A stretch of 64,000 bases of DNA from Sphingobium sp. (GCA_017744605.1 JAGIAZ010000014.1:1-64000), one strand, 5' to 3'. Numbered from the stretch's first letter, positions 1 through 9,434 are shown. The notes: generated by a model not told the origin, from the letters alone. Numbers and translations: made by a program.

Positions 1-1324
1 CCTTGCGTCCGGCGATGAACACTGCGGCGATCGAACGGGTGTTGCGAATGTCGATGGTGGGATCCCGATCAAGAACGAGCAGATCGGCCCATTTCCCCGC
101 GGCGACGGTCCCGGCCCCATTCGCGCCGATAAATTTGGCGTTGACGCCCGTCGCCGCCGTGATCGCTTGCAAGGGCGTAACCCCCGCCTGCACCATCAGC
201 TCGAGCTCCCAATGCGCAAAATATCCCGGAAAGCGCCCGGATGGACCGCTGTCGGTGCCCATTCCGTAGATCACGCCCGTCTTGGCCTCAGTCGCGAAAT
301 TGGCCATCGCGTTGCGGAGCACCTCAGGATATTTGGGAAAATTGGGCGCGGAGGCCAGGCGCTGCTGACGGTCAGGCGCCTTCAACGCGGCGATCGTCTC
401 GGGCGTCAAGCCACGGAAGAAAAAGGGGTCGTCGACGAAAGGCAGCAACCGATAGGTGAACGATGCCTCGCGGCTCAGCGTCGAGGCGAGTTGCCAGGTC
501 CCGCGCGCCTTCATGGCTCCGGCCAACGCCGGATCCGCAATCCGATCGCGCACTTGGTGCATGAATGCGTCCACGCCCTCGCGCGTCAGTTCAACCGCGT
601 TGTCGTAGTAAAAGATGTGTGCGGCGACCTTCTTGCGCGCGCGGTGCGCGCCGACGATAACCGCTGAGCTGATCGAATAGGGCATTCGCTCCGCAACCGA
701 ACCGAACTCATCGTCCATCCAGAACTTGATGAAGTCGTCGCCCTTGGCCGCCTCGCGCATGACCATCGCGGTAGCCTCGGCTGGCGTGGCGACCGATTGA
801 TCTAGGCCCGCGACGCCCCCATAGCTGCCCTCGAACACGATGCCGCGGCCGGCCGTGTACACGCGAGCGCCTTCGCCAGGGCCATTGCGGCGCTGATCGG
901 CGACAATGTTGTGGATCTCATCACCGTCAGTTCCAAGCGCGTATACCGACGTAACACCATAAGCCGCATAGAGCTTCAACTGGCGCTCGACATTTTGCCG
1001 ATTGTAATATTTGGTGAAATTCTGATCGACGCCATCGACTAAACCCAGATGAACATGGCTGTCTATAATGCCGGGCATCAGGAACTTGCCGCGCAGATTC
1101 TCCAACCGGACCGACTTCGGCGCGTGCAGGCGCTTCGACGGTCCAACCCAAGTGATCCGTCCGTTTACGATGACAAGCGATTGATCGGCCACGGGCGCGC
1201 GCCCGGTGCCGTCGATCAGCGTGAAGTGGCTAAGAATGACCGTCTGCGCGACCGCTGGATTGGCGGCGGTAATCACGAGGCTGCAAACCCCTATCGCGTA
1301 TCGACGGATTCTGCCGAGCCGCAT
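1..1324 (-). CDS. Secreted amidohydrolase, 3' end cut by window edge
   Basis: Translating the minus strand from the ATG at 1324 gives about 441 codons with no stop before base 1, so the C-terminus is missing. The N-terminus has a signal peptide of about 27 residues ending in an AVAQ-type site, so the protein is probably periplasmic. The amidohydrolase fold is clear: an IDGTG segment near residue 38, the metal-binding GIIDSHVHLG motif near residue 85, several later His residues, and a GTDSG aspartate motif with a following ADLLVLD strand near the end. The family hydrolyses amide, ester or imide bonds in small cyclic or peptide-like compounds; the substrate cannot be read from sequence. A 15-bp element 16 bp upstream is shared with the GntR gene at 1411-2121, suggesting shared control. 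Confidence 0.85.
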   Translation of the reverse strand, partial: MRLGRIRRYAIGVCSLVITAANPAVAQTVILSHFTLIDGTGRAPVADQSLVIVNGRITWVGPSKRLHAPKSVRLENLRGKFLMPGIIDSHVHLGLVDGVDQNFTKYYNRQNVERQLKLYAAYGVTSVYALGTDGDEIHNIVADQRRNGPGEGARVYTAGRGIVFEGSYGGVAGLDQSVATPAEATAMVMREAAKGDDFIKFWMDDEFGSVAERMPYSISSAVIVGAHRARKKVAAHIFYYDNAVELTREGVDAFMHQVRDRIADPALAGAMKARGTWQLASTLSREASFTYRLLPFVDDPFFFRGLTPETIAALKAPDRQQRLASAPNFPKYPEVLRNAMANFATEAKTGVIYGMGTDSGPSGRFPGYFAHWELELMVQAGVTPLQAITAATGVNAKFIGANGAGTVAAGKWADLLVLDRDPTIDIRNTRSIAAVFIAGRK

Positions 1325-1339
1325 GAACACCTCTCCATT

Positions 1340-1354
1340 TCATATCATATACGA
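1340..1354. promoter_or_regulatory. Candidate GntR/FCD operator upstream of the amidohydrolase
   Basis: Read on the minus strand this is TCGTATATGATATGA. It matches 13 of 15 bases of the element at 2146-2160 in front of the regulator gene. It ends 16 bp before the amidohydrolase start codon, where a repressor could block transcription. FadR/FCD regulators commonly bind short T-N-G-T/A-C-N-A type palindromes, which the TCGT half-site fits. Binding is inferred. Confidence 0.45.
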
Positions 1355-1410
1355 TTTTGGTAGGGTGCTATGCGACCACTGTCAAGCGATCGGAATGTCG
1401 ATTTATTGAA

Positions 1411-2121
1411 CTAGGGGACGGACATTTCGATCGACTCGGCGAGCACCGCATCTATTCGTTGCTGCGAGCGCTCGAGATGCACGCGAACGGCTTCCTCCGC
1501 CGCGACCGGATCGTGGGCAACCAAGGCATCGATAATCACGCGATGCTCGGCCGCCGCCTCATGTGGCGCGTTGGTGCGATAGAGCGCGCGGAAAATATGA
1601 ATATGCGCGTGCAATCTCTCGATCGCCTCCGCAATCAGGCGGTTGCCGCTGCCTCTGGCAATGAGGCGATGCAGGGTGTCATCGGCTTCGGCGTAGCGTG
1701 AGAAGGCATGTGCGTCGCCGGCCTCGATGCCGGACATGTCACGGTCGATATCCTGAAGGATCGCGATCGCCTCATCGGTCATGGCTTCCGCGGCGCGCGC
1801 CGCCGCATAGGGCTCGATCAGCCGGCGCAAGGTGTAAAGGTCGCCTACCTCTTTGCGTGACATCTGCGGACTCGCGCGATACCCCACATTTTTCATCTTC
1901 GAGACGAGCTTTTCGGCTTCGAGCTGGCTCAGTGCTTCGCGGACCGGAGTCTGTGAAATCCCGAGCCGGCGTGCCACTGTGTCAATCGCGATACGTTCGC
2001 CTGGCGCGATTTCCAGGCTCATCAGCTTCGCGAGCAAATGTTCATATGCGCGCGCGACCATCGTCGGGCCAGCCGACGAGCGGAGTTTCGGGGAAAGATG
2101 TTCTTTAGCGTCGTGGGCCAA
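1411..2121 (-). CDS. GntR-family transcriptional regulator with FCD domain
   Basis: 236-aa regulator. Residues about 20-85 form the GntR winged helix-turn-helix, with the family signature around RLGISQTPVREALSQLE. Residues about 95-225 form an all-helical FCD ligand-binding domain (DLYTLRRLIEPYAA opening, conserved His residues later), which usually binds an organic acid through a metal. The gene lies just upstream of the amidohydrolase on the same strand, with 86 bp between them. Both have the same 15-bp element before the start, so autoregulation plus local control is the simplest reading. A shorter start at a Met near residue 21 is possible, but the longer form leaves the HTH complete. The effector is unknown. 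Confidence 0.88.
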   Translation of the reverse strand: MAHDAKEHLSPKLRSSAGPTMVARAYEHLLAKLMSLEIAPGERIAIDTVARRLGISQTPVREALSQLEAEKLVSKMKNVGYRASPQMSRKEVGDLYTLRRLIEPYAAARAAEAMTDEAIAILQDIDRDMSGIEAGDAHAFSRYAEADDTLHRLIARGSGNRLIAEAIERLHAHIHIFRALYRTNAPHEAAAEHRVIIDALVAHDPVAAEEAVRVHLERSQQRIDAVLAESIEMSVP

Positions 2122-2145
2122 GGGGCGATACCATCATTGTGTTCG

Positions 2146-2160
2146 TCGTATACTATATGA
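2146..2160. promoter_or_regulatory. Candidate GntR/FCD operator upstream of the regulator gene
   Basis: TCGTATACTATATGA, 25 bp upstream of the regulator start at 2121. It has a palindromic GTATAC core and matches 13 of 15 bases of the element at 1340-1354 read on the minus strand. The position suits autoregulation. The binding claim is inferred. Confidence 0.45.
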
Positions 2161-2322
2161 ACGTGTCGAGCAGAAAAGGCTCTGCCCGACGATGCGGAAG
2201 CCGCTAGCATTAGCTTGACAGCCAGCACATAGACAATGTCAAAGCGAGCCGTTCGTCGGTGATTGCCTTCTATCCGCGGAATCGTGCGGCGGAGCCTTCC
2301 TTGCGCATCATAGAATGGAAGG

Positions 2323-2538
2323 ATGCAGCAGATCATCCGCGATCATCTCGACGGCGCGGAAGACCGCCCGCGCAGCGAGCGATGGGTGCTGCGCTGGATG
2401 CACTTCCCTCCCACCGCCTATACCGACCGGGGCGTCGTCGTGACGGTCTATGCCCATCGCCGCGCGACCAAGATCGAAGAGGTCGCTGAGCAAGATCTGC
2501 CCTTTGAGGAAGAAGCCGAGGATCGGCTGGCCGCATGA
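2323..2538 (+). CDS. Hypothetical 71-aa protein
   Basis: Small open frame preceded by a GGAAGG ribosome-binding site. Most third codon positions are G or C, as in real genes of this genome, which is the main reason to list it. The product has a WVLRWMHFPP segment near residue 22, a beta-rich RGVVVTVYAH stretch and an acidic C-terminus. No family is recognised. It sits alone in a poorly coding region, next to a possible frameshifted relative near 2770-2873, so it may be a relic. Confidence 0.35.
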   Translation: MQQIIRDHLDGAEDRPRSERWVLRWMHFPPTAYTDRGVVVTVYAHRRATKIEEVAEQDLPFEEEAEDRLAA

Positions 2539-2973
2539 TGAAAGGGAAGGGCGGTCTGACAAGAGCTGCCCTTCCTCAACGGCTCGCTCGCACCTGACTG
2601 GGCCGCATTGCGCTTCGTGGCCCAGGCGAACCTCTCAGGCTGACGCTTCAGCCAGCATGTGATGAACTCTGGCTGGTTCTCGAGGGCGGGGAGTTTTGCA
2701 ACACGCTCACAAGCCGCGCGGTCCCGGCCCGTCTGATCATCTGGCGCTGCCAATCTTCTTCGCAGTTTAGGATGCTAGACGAAGCCGAGGCCAAGGATGA
2801 AGGCGCCATTGTCCAACGGGGGCAATGGCTATTGCGCTGGATCGGCGATGGTCTGATTTCTGCAGTCGTGTGATCTCGATGGCAGGTCGCACCATGTCAA
2901 AACTGACGCTTTCCCGCCAATTGCCGCTATAGGGTAAGTGTTGAGATAGCCCCCGGAAGGGCTGAGCATGCGT

Positions 2974-3726
2974 TCAACCGCGGCCCACAAAGGGCATCTT
3001 GGTGGCCATGACGGTCAGGAACTGGACATTGGCTTCGAGCGGCAGGCTATCCATGTAGACCAGGGCTTGCGCGACATGGGCAAGGTCGATCGTCGGCTCG
3101 GCCCTGGTCGTGCCGTCGGCCTGGAGAATGCCCTGCATCATGGGCTCGGCCATGTCGCTCGCGGCATTGCCGATGTCGATCTGGCCGCAGGCGATGTCAT
3201 AAGTCCGCCCTTCCAGCGAGGCGGATTTGGTGAGGCCGGTTATGGCGTGCTTGCTGGCTGCATAAGCGATGCTGTTGGGTCGTGGCGACGTTGCGGCGAT
3301 TGAGCCGTTGTTGATGATCCGGCCGCCGCGCGGCGCTTGAGCCTTCATCGCGCGGAAGGCGGCGCGCAGGCAAAGGAATGCGCCGGTCAGATTGGTGTCG
3401 ATCACGCGGCGCCAGTCTTCTTCGTCCACCGCGGGAATGGGCACGTTTCGCGCACTCGTTCCCGCATTGTTGAACAGCAGGTCGATCCGGCCGAATTGCG
3501 CCGCCGCGCGATCGAAGAGGGCCTCGACCGACATCGCGTCGGTCACATCCGTGGCGCAGGCGATGGCGCTCCCGGCGGCCTGGCCAAGCAGATCGATGGT
3601 TTGCTCGAGCGCCTCCATGCGCCGACCCGCGAGCACGAGCCGGTAGCCGCGATCTCCCAGAGCGAGGGCGACGGCCCGACCAATGCCCGATCCGGCACCC
3701 GTGATGATCGCGACGCGCCCGGTCAT
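2974..3726 (-). CDS. Short-chain dehydrogenase/reductase (SDR)
   Basis: 250-aa classical SDR. It has the cofactor loop TGAGSGIG (residues about 10-17), an NNAG motif near residue 86 and the catalytic set with YAASK near residue 152. The Arg residues after the first strand (AGRR) suggest NADP preference. It is the last gene of a minus-strand unit that starts at the TonB receptor (9379). Only 4 bases separate it from the hydroxyacid dehydrogenase upstream, so the two are co-transcribed. The substrate is probably a sugar acid or a derivative, given the neighbouring gluconate 5-dehydrogenase. The C-terminal 50 residues diverge from common SDRs, and no specific function can be assigned. Confidence 0.85.
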   Translation of the reverse strand: MTGRVAIITGAGSGIGRAVALALGDRGYRLVLAGRRMEALEQTIDLLGQAAGSAIACATDVTDAMSVEALFDRAAAQFGRIDLLFNNAGTSARNVPIPAVDEEDWRRVIDTNLTGAFLCLRAAFRAMKAQAPRGGRIINNGSIAATSPRPNSIAYAASKHAITGLTKSASLEGRTYDIACGQIDIGNAASDMAEPMMQGILQADGTTRAEPTIDLAHVAQALVYMDSLPLEANVQFLTVMATKMPFVGRG

Positions 3727-3730
3727 GCGG

Positions 3731-4681
3731 TCATGTGACAGGCGTCAGCAGCGGCGTGCCGGCGAGGAACGCCCGCAGGTTGCCGAGCACGATCTCCGCC
3801 ATCGCCTTGCGGCATTCGATCGTGGCACTGGCGATGTGCGGGGTAAGGACGACTTTTCCGCTCTGCCGCAGGGCATCCGGCACATGCGGTTCGTTCTCGA
3901 AGACATCGAGTGCCACGCCGGCAATCCGGTCCTGCTCGATCGCCTCGACCAGCGCTGCCTCGTCGATGACGGAACCGCGCGCGACGTTCACCAGAAAGGC
4001 GTGCGGACCAAGCGCATCGAGCACATTGCTTCCGATCAGCCGGTATGTCTGGGCATTGGCCGGGCAGGTGAGGACCAGCACGTCCGCCCAGCGGGCAAGC
4101 GCGAGGAGGTCCGGCTCGAAGTCGTAGGGCGCGTTCTTGGCGGTGCGGCCGGTATAGCGGATCGGGCCGAAGGCGGCGAGCCGGTCAGCCGTGGCCCGGC
4201 CGATGCGGCCGAGGCCGACAATGCCGAATTTCCGGCCGCTGACGCGATGGGCGAGGGGGCGATCGCCCGCTGGCCAGCGCCCCTCGCGAACGAAGCGATC
4301 GCTCTGCGCAACGCCGCGCAGCAGATCGATGATCAGGCCGACGGCAAGGTCGGCGACGTCCGCGGTCAGCACGTCCGGCGTGTTGGTGACGGCGATGCTG
4401 CGGCGGGCCGCTTCCGCCAGATCCACCTTGTCGACGCCGACGCCGTTGATGGCAACGATGCCGAGCATGGGCAGTGCGGCCATCAGGGCCGGCGGGCACC
4501 CGATATGGCCGCCCGTGACGACGGCATGGACCTGGGCGGCGCGGGCTTGAAGAAACGCGGCCTGGCCGTCCTCGTCGAGCAAGTCCCAACGGACGACCTC
4601 GGCCAGGTCGAGCAGGCCCGCTTCCAGCATGGGCGAGAAAGGGCACATCTGAAGGGCGAGTTTTTTTGGCGTGGCTGTCAT
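3731..4681 (-). CDS. D-2-hydroxyacid dehydrogenase, likely 2-ketoaldonate/hydroxypyruvate reductase
   Basis: 316-aa NAD(P)-dependent D-isomer-specific 2-hydroxyacid dehydrogenase. The Rossmann motif GLGRIG lies near residue 155. The catalytic triad is visible as Arg in NVARGS, Glu in LDVFENEP and His in TPHIAS. Relatives in the GhrB/GyaR group reduce glyoxylate, hydroxypyruvate and 2-keto-gluconate. The start codon follows the stop codon of the gluconate 5-dehydrogenase gene without a gap, so both are made together. In this context reduction of a ketogluconate to gluconate is a reasonable guess; the exact substrate is not shown by the sequence. Confidence 0.87.
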   Translation of the reverse strand: MTATPKKLALQMCPFSPMLEAGLLDLAEVVRWDLLDEDGQAAFLQARAAQVHAVVTGGHIGCPPALMAALPMLGIVAINGVGVDKVDLAEAARRSIAVTNTPDVLTADVADLAVGLIIDLLRGVAQSDRFVREGRWPAGDRPLAHRVSGRKFGIVGLGRIGRATADRLAAFGPIRYTGRTAKNAPYDFEPDLLALARWADVLVLTCPANAQTYRLIGSNVLDALGPHAFLVNVARGSVIDEAALVEAIEQDRIAGVALDVFENEPHVPDALRQSGKVVLTPHIASATIECRKAMAEIVLGNLRAFLAGTPLLTPVT

Positions 4682-5446
4682 TCAGATCACCGAGGTCACG
4701 CCGCCGTCGACGTAGAGCGTCTGGCCACAGATGAAGTCGGACGCCGGTGAGGCGAGCAGGACCGCCAAGCCGTGGAGATCCTCCAGGCGCCCCCAGCGTC
4801 CGGCGGGCGTGCGGCCCTTGAGCCAGGCGTCGAAGGCCGGATCCTCGACCAGCGCCTTGTTGAGCGGCGTGTCGAAATAGCCCGGCGCGATGGCGTTCGT
4901 CTGAATGCCGAAGCGGGCCCAGTCCGCGCACATGCCGCGCGTCAGATTGCGGATCGCGCCCTTGGAGGCGGTATAGGGCGCGATCGTCGGGCGGGCGAGT
5001 TCGGCCTGGACACTCGCGATGTTGATGATCTTGCCGCGCCCGCGCGCGATCATGTGCGGTGCGACCGCCTTGCTCACGAAATAGACGCTGTCGAGATTGG
5101 TGCGCATCAGCTCGTGCCAGTCGTCGTCCGAAAAGTCGTGCAGCGGCGCGCGGCGCTGGATGCCGGCATTGTTGACGAGAATGTCGATCGCGACCCCATC
5201 GGCCTCGATCGCCGCGATGCCCGCACGCACGGCGGCCACGTCCGTGACGTCGAAGGCGGCCGTGGCGACCTTGGCCGCACCGGCATCCCGCAGCAGCGCC
5301 GCCGCCTGATCCAGCGTCGCCTGATCGCGGCCATTCAGGATGACCGCGGCACCGGCCTTTGCCAGCGCCTGCGCGAGCGAGAGGCCGATGCCGCGCGATC
5401 CGCCGGTGATCAGCGCGGTGCGGCCCGAAAGGCTGAACATGTCCAT
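4682..5446 (-). CDS. idnO: Gluconate 5-dehydrogenase (5-keto-D-gluconate reductase)
   Basis: 254-aa SDR, the same length as E. coli IdnO and close to it by motifs: the MFSLSGR start, TGGSRGIG loop, NNAGIQRR, PYTASKGA active site, LTRGMCADWAR, APGYFDT and RTPAGRWG. It interconverts 5-keto-D-gluconate and D-gluconate with NAD(P)H in the cytoplasm. The ATG at 5446 is chosen because it gives the family start; a TTG three codons upstream is the alternative. It lies between the PEP-mutase-like gene (20 bp upstream) and the hydroxyacid dehydrogenase (0 bp downstream). With IdnD (12380) and gluconokinase (15796) it forms the classical L-idonate route. Confidence 0.88.
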   Translation of the reverse strand: MDMFSLSGRTALITGGSRGIGLSLAQALAKAGAAVILNGRDQATLDQAAALLRDAGAAKVATAAFDVTDVAAVRAGIAAIEADGVAIDILVNNAGIQRRAPLHDFSDDDWHELMRTNLDSVYFVSKAVAPHMIARGRGKIINIASVQAELARPTIAPYTASKGAIRNLTRGMCADWARFGIQTNAIAPGYFDTPLNKALVEDPAFDAWLKGRTPAGRWGRLEDLHGLAVLLASPASDFICGQTLYVDGGVTSVI

Positions 5447-5466
5447 GCCGGCCAATGCCTGCGCGA

Positions 5467-6411
5467 TCAGAGCCGGTCGTCGATGGACGAGCGCACGAAG
5501 CCCTCGGGGAAATCCTCGACCGCATTGCCCACGATGGTGAAGGCCTTGCGTTCGCTGCCGAAGCGGCTCTCCAGCTCCATATAGGCGTGCGGATCGAACA
5601 GGGGCGTGGCGCTCATGCCCATGATGCCGGTCGCGTCGACCTTCTCGCAGGTATAGTCGCAGCCCTGCTGCGCATAGTTTTTGAGACCATGTTCCAGCAT
5701 GCCGTCCATCGCGGCCTTGAGCGTATAGTGCATGGTCAGGAAGTTGAAGCCGAGCGGATAGATCTGGTCGACCGTGACGCCGGGCTTGCCGTCGATATTG
5801 CGCACGTCCGGGAACATCTTCCAGCCGGGCACTTTGCTCGAAACATATTTGGCGTGATCGAGCGTGCTGATGCGGACCACGGTCGACATCTTGGCGCCCA
5901 TCTCGACGGCCGCCCGCATGCGCTCGCAGCCCTCGTCCATCTCGGTCGCCGGATCGGCATTGGTGCGCGCGATCAGAAAGCAGTCCGTGCCTTCCAGAGC
6001 GGCCAGCGCGGCGCGGACCTTCTCATAATATTTCTCGCGGTCCAGCAACTGCGTCGAATTCTCCATGTCGCCTGAATCCTCGAGCTGGAGCGCCTTGGCG
6101 CCGGCCTGCGCCATACGCCTGGCGCTGCGATACACGGCGAGTGGACCGCCGAAGCCGTCCTCGATATCGGCGGCGAGGGGAATGGCCGAGGTCTGGCTGA
6201 TGCGGCTCGTGATCCACTCGATGTCGGTTAGATTGGAGAAGCCGTAATCGATGACGCCGTTCATCGCGATCGAGACCTCGCCGCCGCTCAGCATCATGGC
6301 TTCGAACCCGACCATCTCCACCGCGCGGGCGGAGGCGCAATCATAGACGCAGGGCGCCACGATGCATTTGTCGGTTTCGGTGAGCAATTGCAGGAAGGAT
6401 TTCTTGGCCAC
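5467..6411 (-). CDS. Isocitrate lyase/PEP mutase superfamily protein with atypical active site
   Basis: About 314 aa, read from a GTG at 6411 that follows an AAAAAGG ribosome-binding site; an ATG at 6450 has none. The family barrel is clear: APCVYDCASARA near residue 20, SGGEV near 43, the metal-binding ADIEDGFGGP near 81-90, LQLED near 108 and LIARTNAD near 142. The mobile loop that normally carries the K-x-C-G-H catalytic motif of isocitrate and methylisocitrate lyases here reads SGDMENSTQ. The catalytic Cys is therefore missing and lyase activity of the usual kind is unlikely. A decarboxylase, hydrolase or mutase on an oxoacid is more plausible. It belongs to the sugar-acid operon, after the TonB receptor and before idnO. 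Confidence 0.8.
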   Translation of the reverse strand: MAKKSFLQLLTETDKCIVAPCVYDCASARAVEMVGFEAMMLSGGEVSIAMNGVIDYGFSNLTDIEWITSRISQTSAIPLAADIEDGFGGPLAVYRSARRMAQAGAKALQLEDSGDMENSTQLLDREKYYEKVRAALAALEGTDCFLIARTNADPATEMDEGCERMRAAVEMGAKMSTVVRISTLDHAKYVSSKVPGWKMFPDVRNIDGKPGVTVDQIYPLGFNFLTMHYTLKAAMDGMLEHGLKNYAQQGCDYTCEKVDATGIMGMSATPLFDPHAYMELESRFGSERKAFTIVGNAVEDFPEGFVRSSIDDRL

Positions 6412-6529
6412 GAAAGCAGACCTTTTTCTAGGAGTGGCGGCATGAGGCATGACGCCCGGAATGGGGTGCTGCAGCAGGGTTCCTCTCTGGTCAAGCGAGC
6501 GGGGGGTCTGCTGCGGCGGGGGACTGGAG

Positions 6530-9379
6530 CTACATTGTAACGCGGACGCCGACCTTGAAATAGCGACCGAGCGTATCGAACCACACATGATTTGTGCCAC
6601 CCTGCGAGGAAAAGGCGCGGGGCGGGTCCTTGTCGAGGACGTTGTTGATCACGCCGAAGATCTCGAACCGGTCGTCGACCTTCACCGAGCCGCTAAGATC
6701 GAGATAGAAGCGGCCGTCGATGCGGTTGGTGTTGACGCTATCTGGCCGGGTGATCGAATAGCCCGCATCCTCAGGGCCGACGAGCAGCACGTCGAACTTG
6801 CCCTTGGGAATGAAGTGCCCGTGCGCGCCGAGCTTTACCTTGCTGAAGCTTAAGTCGATGTTGCCGTCGACGATCCAGTCGGGGACGCCGGGCGTAGCGC
6901 CGCCGCGATAGCCGGTCTGGCCAGCACGATCGGTGACGCCGATCGAGTCACGGGTCGAGAGTTCCAGATAGTGCGTTGCCAGCAGGCGCAGGCCGAGTTG
7001 CGTGCCGGCCGACAGCTCGGTGCGATAGCTCGCCTCGATATCGTAGCCGCGAACCTTCTGCTGGTTGACGTTATTCAGCACGTCGCGAACCTCGGTGACG
7101 AAACCGCCAGCGTTACGCGTAACATAGGGACAGAATTCGGTCGCACCTGATGAGCAGCGGTTGACGATGGTCTGCGAACCCAGGGTGGCAATCGCGCCAT
7201 CGAGCTTGATGTCGAAATAGTCGACGGAGACACTGAAATTCCGAATGAACCAATCGGGCTTGAGCACCGCGCCGATGGTGAAGGTATCCGCCTTTTCCGG
7301 GCGGAGCGCGGCGTTCGCGCCGCTGAAGGCGACTGCCTCGACCAGCAGGCCGGCTTTTTCCGGATCGATCACCGACACGCGGCCGGACGTCACCGGGCCG
7401 AACAGCTCGTTGAGATTGGGTGCACGGATATCACGCGAGCGGGTTGCGCGGAGACGCAACTGCTCGATCGGCTCCCAGACGGCGCCGACTTTCCATGTCG
7501 TGACGCTCAGGCTGGACGAGCCCGTGGCTGGATTGCTGCGCTTGTAATGTGTGCGGCGGATCGCGCCATTCAGTTCCAGCGAATGGAACGCCGGCACGTC
7601 ATGCAGGACCGGTGCGACAGCCTCGAAATAGCCTTCCGTCACCTCTATCTTGCCGTTCACGGCCTTGCCGTTGAAAGACCAGAACTGGTTGGCGGTTGAA
7701 AGCGCATCGGCGGTGCCGACGAGCTTGTCGCTGCGATACTCACCACCGCCGGCCACCGACAGCGGGCCGCCGGGCAACGAGATGACATCGCCGTGGATGT
7801 TTGCGGCCAGAACATGTTCGGTGGTGTCGGCCGTCTGAAAACCGGATGGCGCGACATAAGACCAAGCCGCGCTGGAGACGTTGCCAGGGCCGAAGATGTT
7901 GAGTGGGGAGCAGGCCGGATCGTCGTTTGTCGTGATTGCGTCGGTGTTGATCCGGCACTGAACTTTGCCGCCGGAATTGACCGCATCGAGCGCGTTGCGC
8001 AGGCGGGCTACGACCATGTTGCCTGTGTAACGCTGCTCGAATTTGTTGCGGCCATACTGATAGTATGCGTCCCAGCCCCAAGAGCCGCCGAGATCGCCCT
8101 CGAGAGAGAAGACGGCGCGGTAGGTCTTGTTGTCCGAATTGTTTGTCGATCCACCGATATCGGTGAAAAAGCGACCAAGCGTGAATGAGCTGATCGCGTT
8201 GGCGTCCATGATCGTCGCTACACCGGCCGGGAGATAGGCATTGTCGCGCCGGATCACTGCATCGGTAATTCGGCCCGCAGAACCCATGACCGTGCCCTTG
8301 ACCTGGCCGAAGGACAGGTCGAGCGAGGCCTTGAGGGCATCACTGAAATCGTAGCCAACATGCGCGTAGCTCGTAAGCCGTTTAACGGGAGGCGCGAGCG
8401 TGATGCCGACGATGAAGCCTTGCGCGGTCGAGCCCTCGCCGCCGAGCATGAGCAGCGGGGAAGGGTTCGTACCGAAGATGCGGCCATAGACGAAGGGGCG
8501 TGGAGTGCCATCGGCATTGAAGGTAATGCCGTGCAACGGGCCGGTCGGCACGTTAATCAGGCCGCCGATCGCCTGATTACCCAGCGAGTTGGGGCCGACG
8601 CGCATGTTTGCTGGCAGTCCGTCCGTACCGGCCGGCGAGTTGCTCAGAAGCTGCTCCATCGGGCACCACGAGCGCGTGTAGCAATCGCCCATGCCCTTGG
8701 TTTCGTTATACTCGACCGACGCGAGGAAATGGCCGCGGCCTCCGGCGAAGGCGGTGCCATAGGCCACGCCGAGATTATACTCCTCGCCGTCGCCGCGCTC
8801 CGAAATGCCCATTTGCGTAGTCGCTTTGATGCCGGTGAACTTCTTGTCGAGGATGAAGTTTACGACCCCCGCGACGGCGTCTGAACCATAAGCGGCAGAG
8901 GCGCCGCCCGTCACAACTTCGGTCCGCTCGATCAGCATGCTGGGCATCAGGTTAACGTCGATCGTGCCTTGCAGCGTAGAAGGCACGAAGCGCTTTCCAT
9001 CGAGAAGAACCAGCGTGCGGGCAGAGCCGAGGGCGCGCAGATCGAGGATGCGTGCGCCGACATTGCCGCCCTGTGCTTGCTGCGTCGCCGGCGTGATCAG
9101 CGCACGGAAGGAGGGAAGCTCGTTCAGCGCTTCGCCGATATTGGTTTGCGCGCGGGCGAGAACCTGATCCGCGCCGACGACCGTGACGGGGGAGGGTGAC
9201 TCGAAGCCGTCACGCACAATGCGCGAACCGGTCACGACGATCGCTTGGTCGGGCTCGTTCTTTGCGTTGTCAGCTGCCTGCTGCGCGAAGGCATTGCTCG
9301 ACGAGAGCGCCAACGCGCCGAGGGCTACGTTAACGGCGAACCGAGTTAGACTGGTGGCAGTGTTCCGGGCGGGCTGCAT
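6530..9379 (-). CDS. TonB-dependent outer-membrane receptor
   Basis: 949-aa receptor. Residues 1-33 are a signal peptide ending near AFAQQ. A plug domain follows (AIVVTGSRI, then LRALGSARTLVLLDGKR and YGSDAVAGVVNF), and then a long beta-barrel rich in aromatic strand ends. ATG 9379 is chosen because AAAGGGG stands just before it; a TTG 18 bp further up overlaps that site. It should move a substrate too large or scarce for porins, using TonB energy. It heads the minus-strand unit running to the SDR at 2974. A LacI-type palindrome lies at 9435-9450, 56 bp before the start, linking it to the repressor at 13845. The substrate is probably a sugar-acid compound or conjugate. Confidence 0.92.
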   Translation of the reverse strand: MQPARNTATSLTRFAVNVALGALALSSSNAFAQQAADNAKNEPDQAIVVTGSRIVRDGFESPSPVTVVGADQVLARAQTNIGEALNELPSFRALITPATQQAQGGNVGARILDLRALGSARTLVLLDGKRFVPSTLQGTIDVNLMPSMLIERTEVVTGGASAAYGSDAVAGVVNFILDKKFTGIKATTQMGISERGDGEEYNLGVAYGTAFAGGRGHFLASVEYNETKGMGDCYTRSWCPMEQLLSNSPAGTDGLPANMRVGPNSLGNQAIGGLINVPTGPLHGITFNADGTPRPFVYGRIFGTNPSPLLMLGGEGSTAQGFIVGITLAPPVKRLTSYAHVGYDFSDALKASLDLSFGQVKGTVMGSAGRITDAVIRRDNAYLPAGVATIMDANAISSFTLGRFFTDIGGSTNNSDNKTYRAVFSLEGDLGGSWGWDAYYQYGRNKFEQRYTGNMVVARLRNALDAVNSGGKVQCRINTDAITTNDDPACSPLNIFGPGNVSSAAWSYVAPSGFQTADTTEHVLAANIHGDVISLPGGPLSVAGGGEYRSDKLVGTADALSTANQFWSFNGKAVNGKIEVTEGYFEAVAPVLHDVPAFHSLELNGAIRRTHYKRSNPATGSSSLSVTTWKVGAVWEPIEQLRLRATRSRDIRAPNLNELFGPVTSGRVSVIDPEKAGLLVEAVAFSGANAALRPEKADTFTIGAVLKPDWFIRNFSVSVDYFDIKLDGAIATLGSQTIVNRCSSGATEFCPYVTRNAGGFVTEVRDVLNNVNQQKVRGYDIEASYRTELSAGTQLGLRLLATHYLELSTRDSIGVTDRAGQTGYRGGATPGVPDWIVDGNIDLSFSKVKLGAHGHFIPKGKFDVLLVGPEDAGYSITRPDSVNTNRIDGRFYLDLSGSVKVDDRFEIFGVINNVLDKDPPRAFSSQGGTNHVWFDTLGRYFKVGVRVTM

Positions 9380-9434
9380 CAGGAATCCCCTTTCCAAAGC
9401 TGCACGGGTCGTGTCGCCCGCGATCCTCTTGCTA

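Larger units (their letters stand above)
2122..2970. other. Poorly coding stretch between regulator and SDR
   Basis: About 850 bases with no confident gene apart from the small candidate at 2323-2538. Near 2770-2873 a start is followed by a run of seven G (around 2816-2822). Removing one G would restore a WLLRW-containing frame similar to part of the 2323-2538 product, so the area may hold decayed copies of a small gene. No RNA gene or terminator was recognised. Confidence 0.4.

Noticed and set aside
2448..2753. 101-codon minus-strand frame
   Set aside because: It overlaps the better supported 71-aa frame, has mixed codon bias and no recognisable domain.
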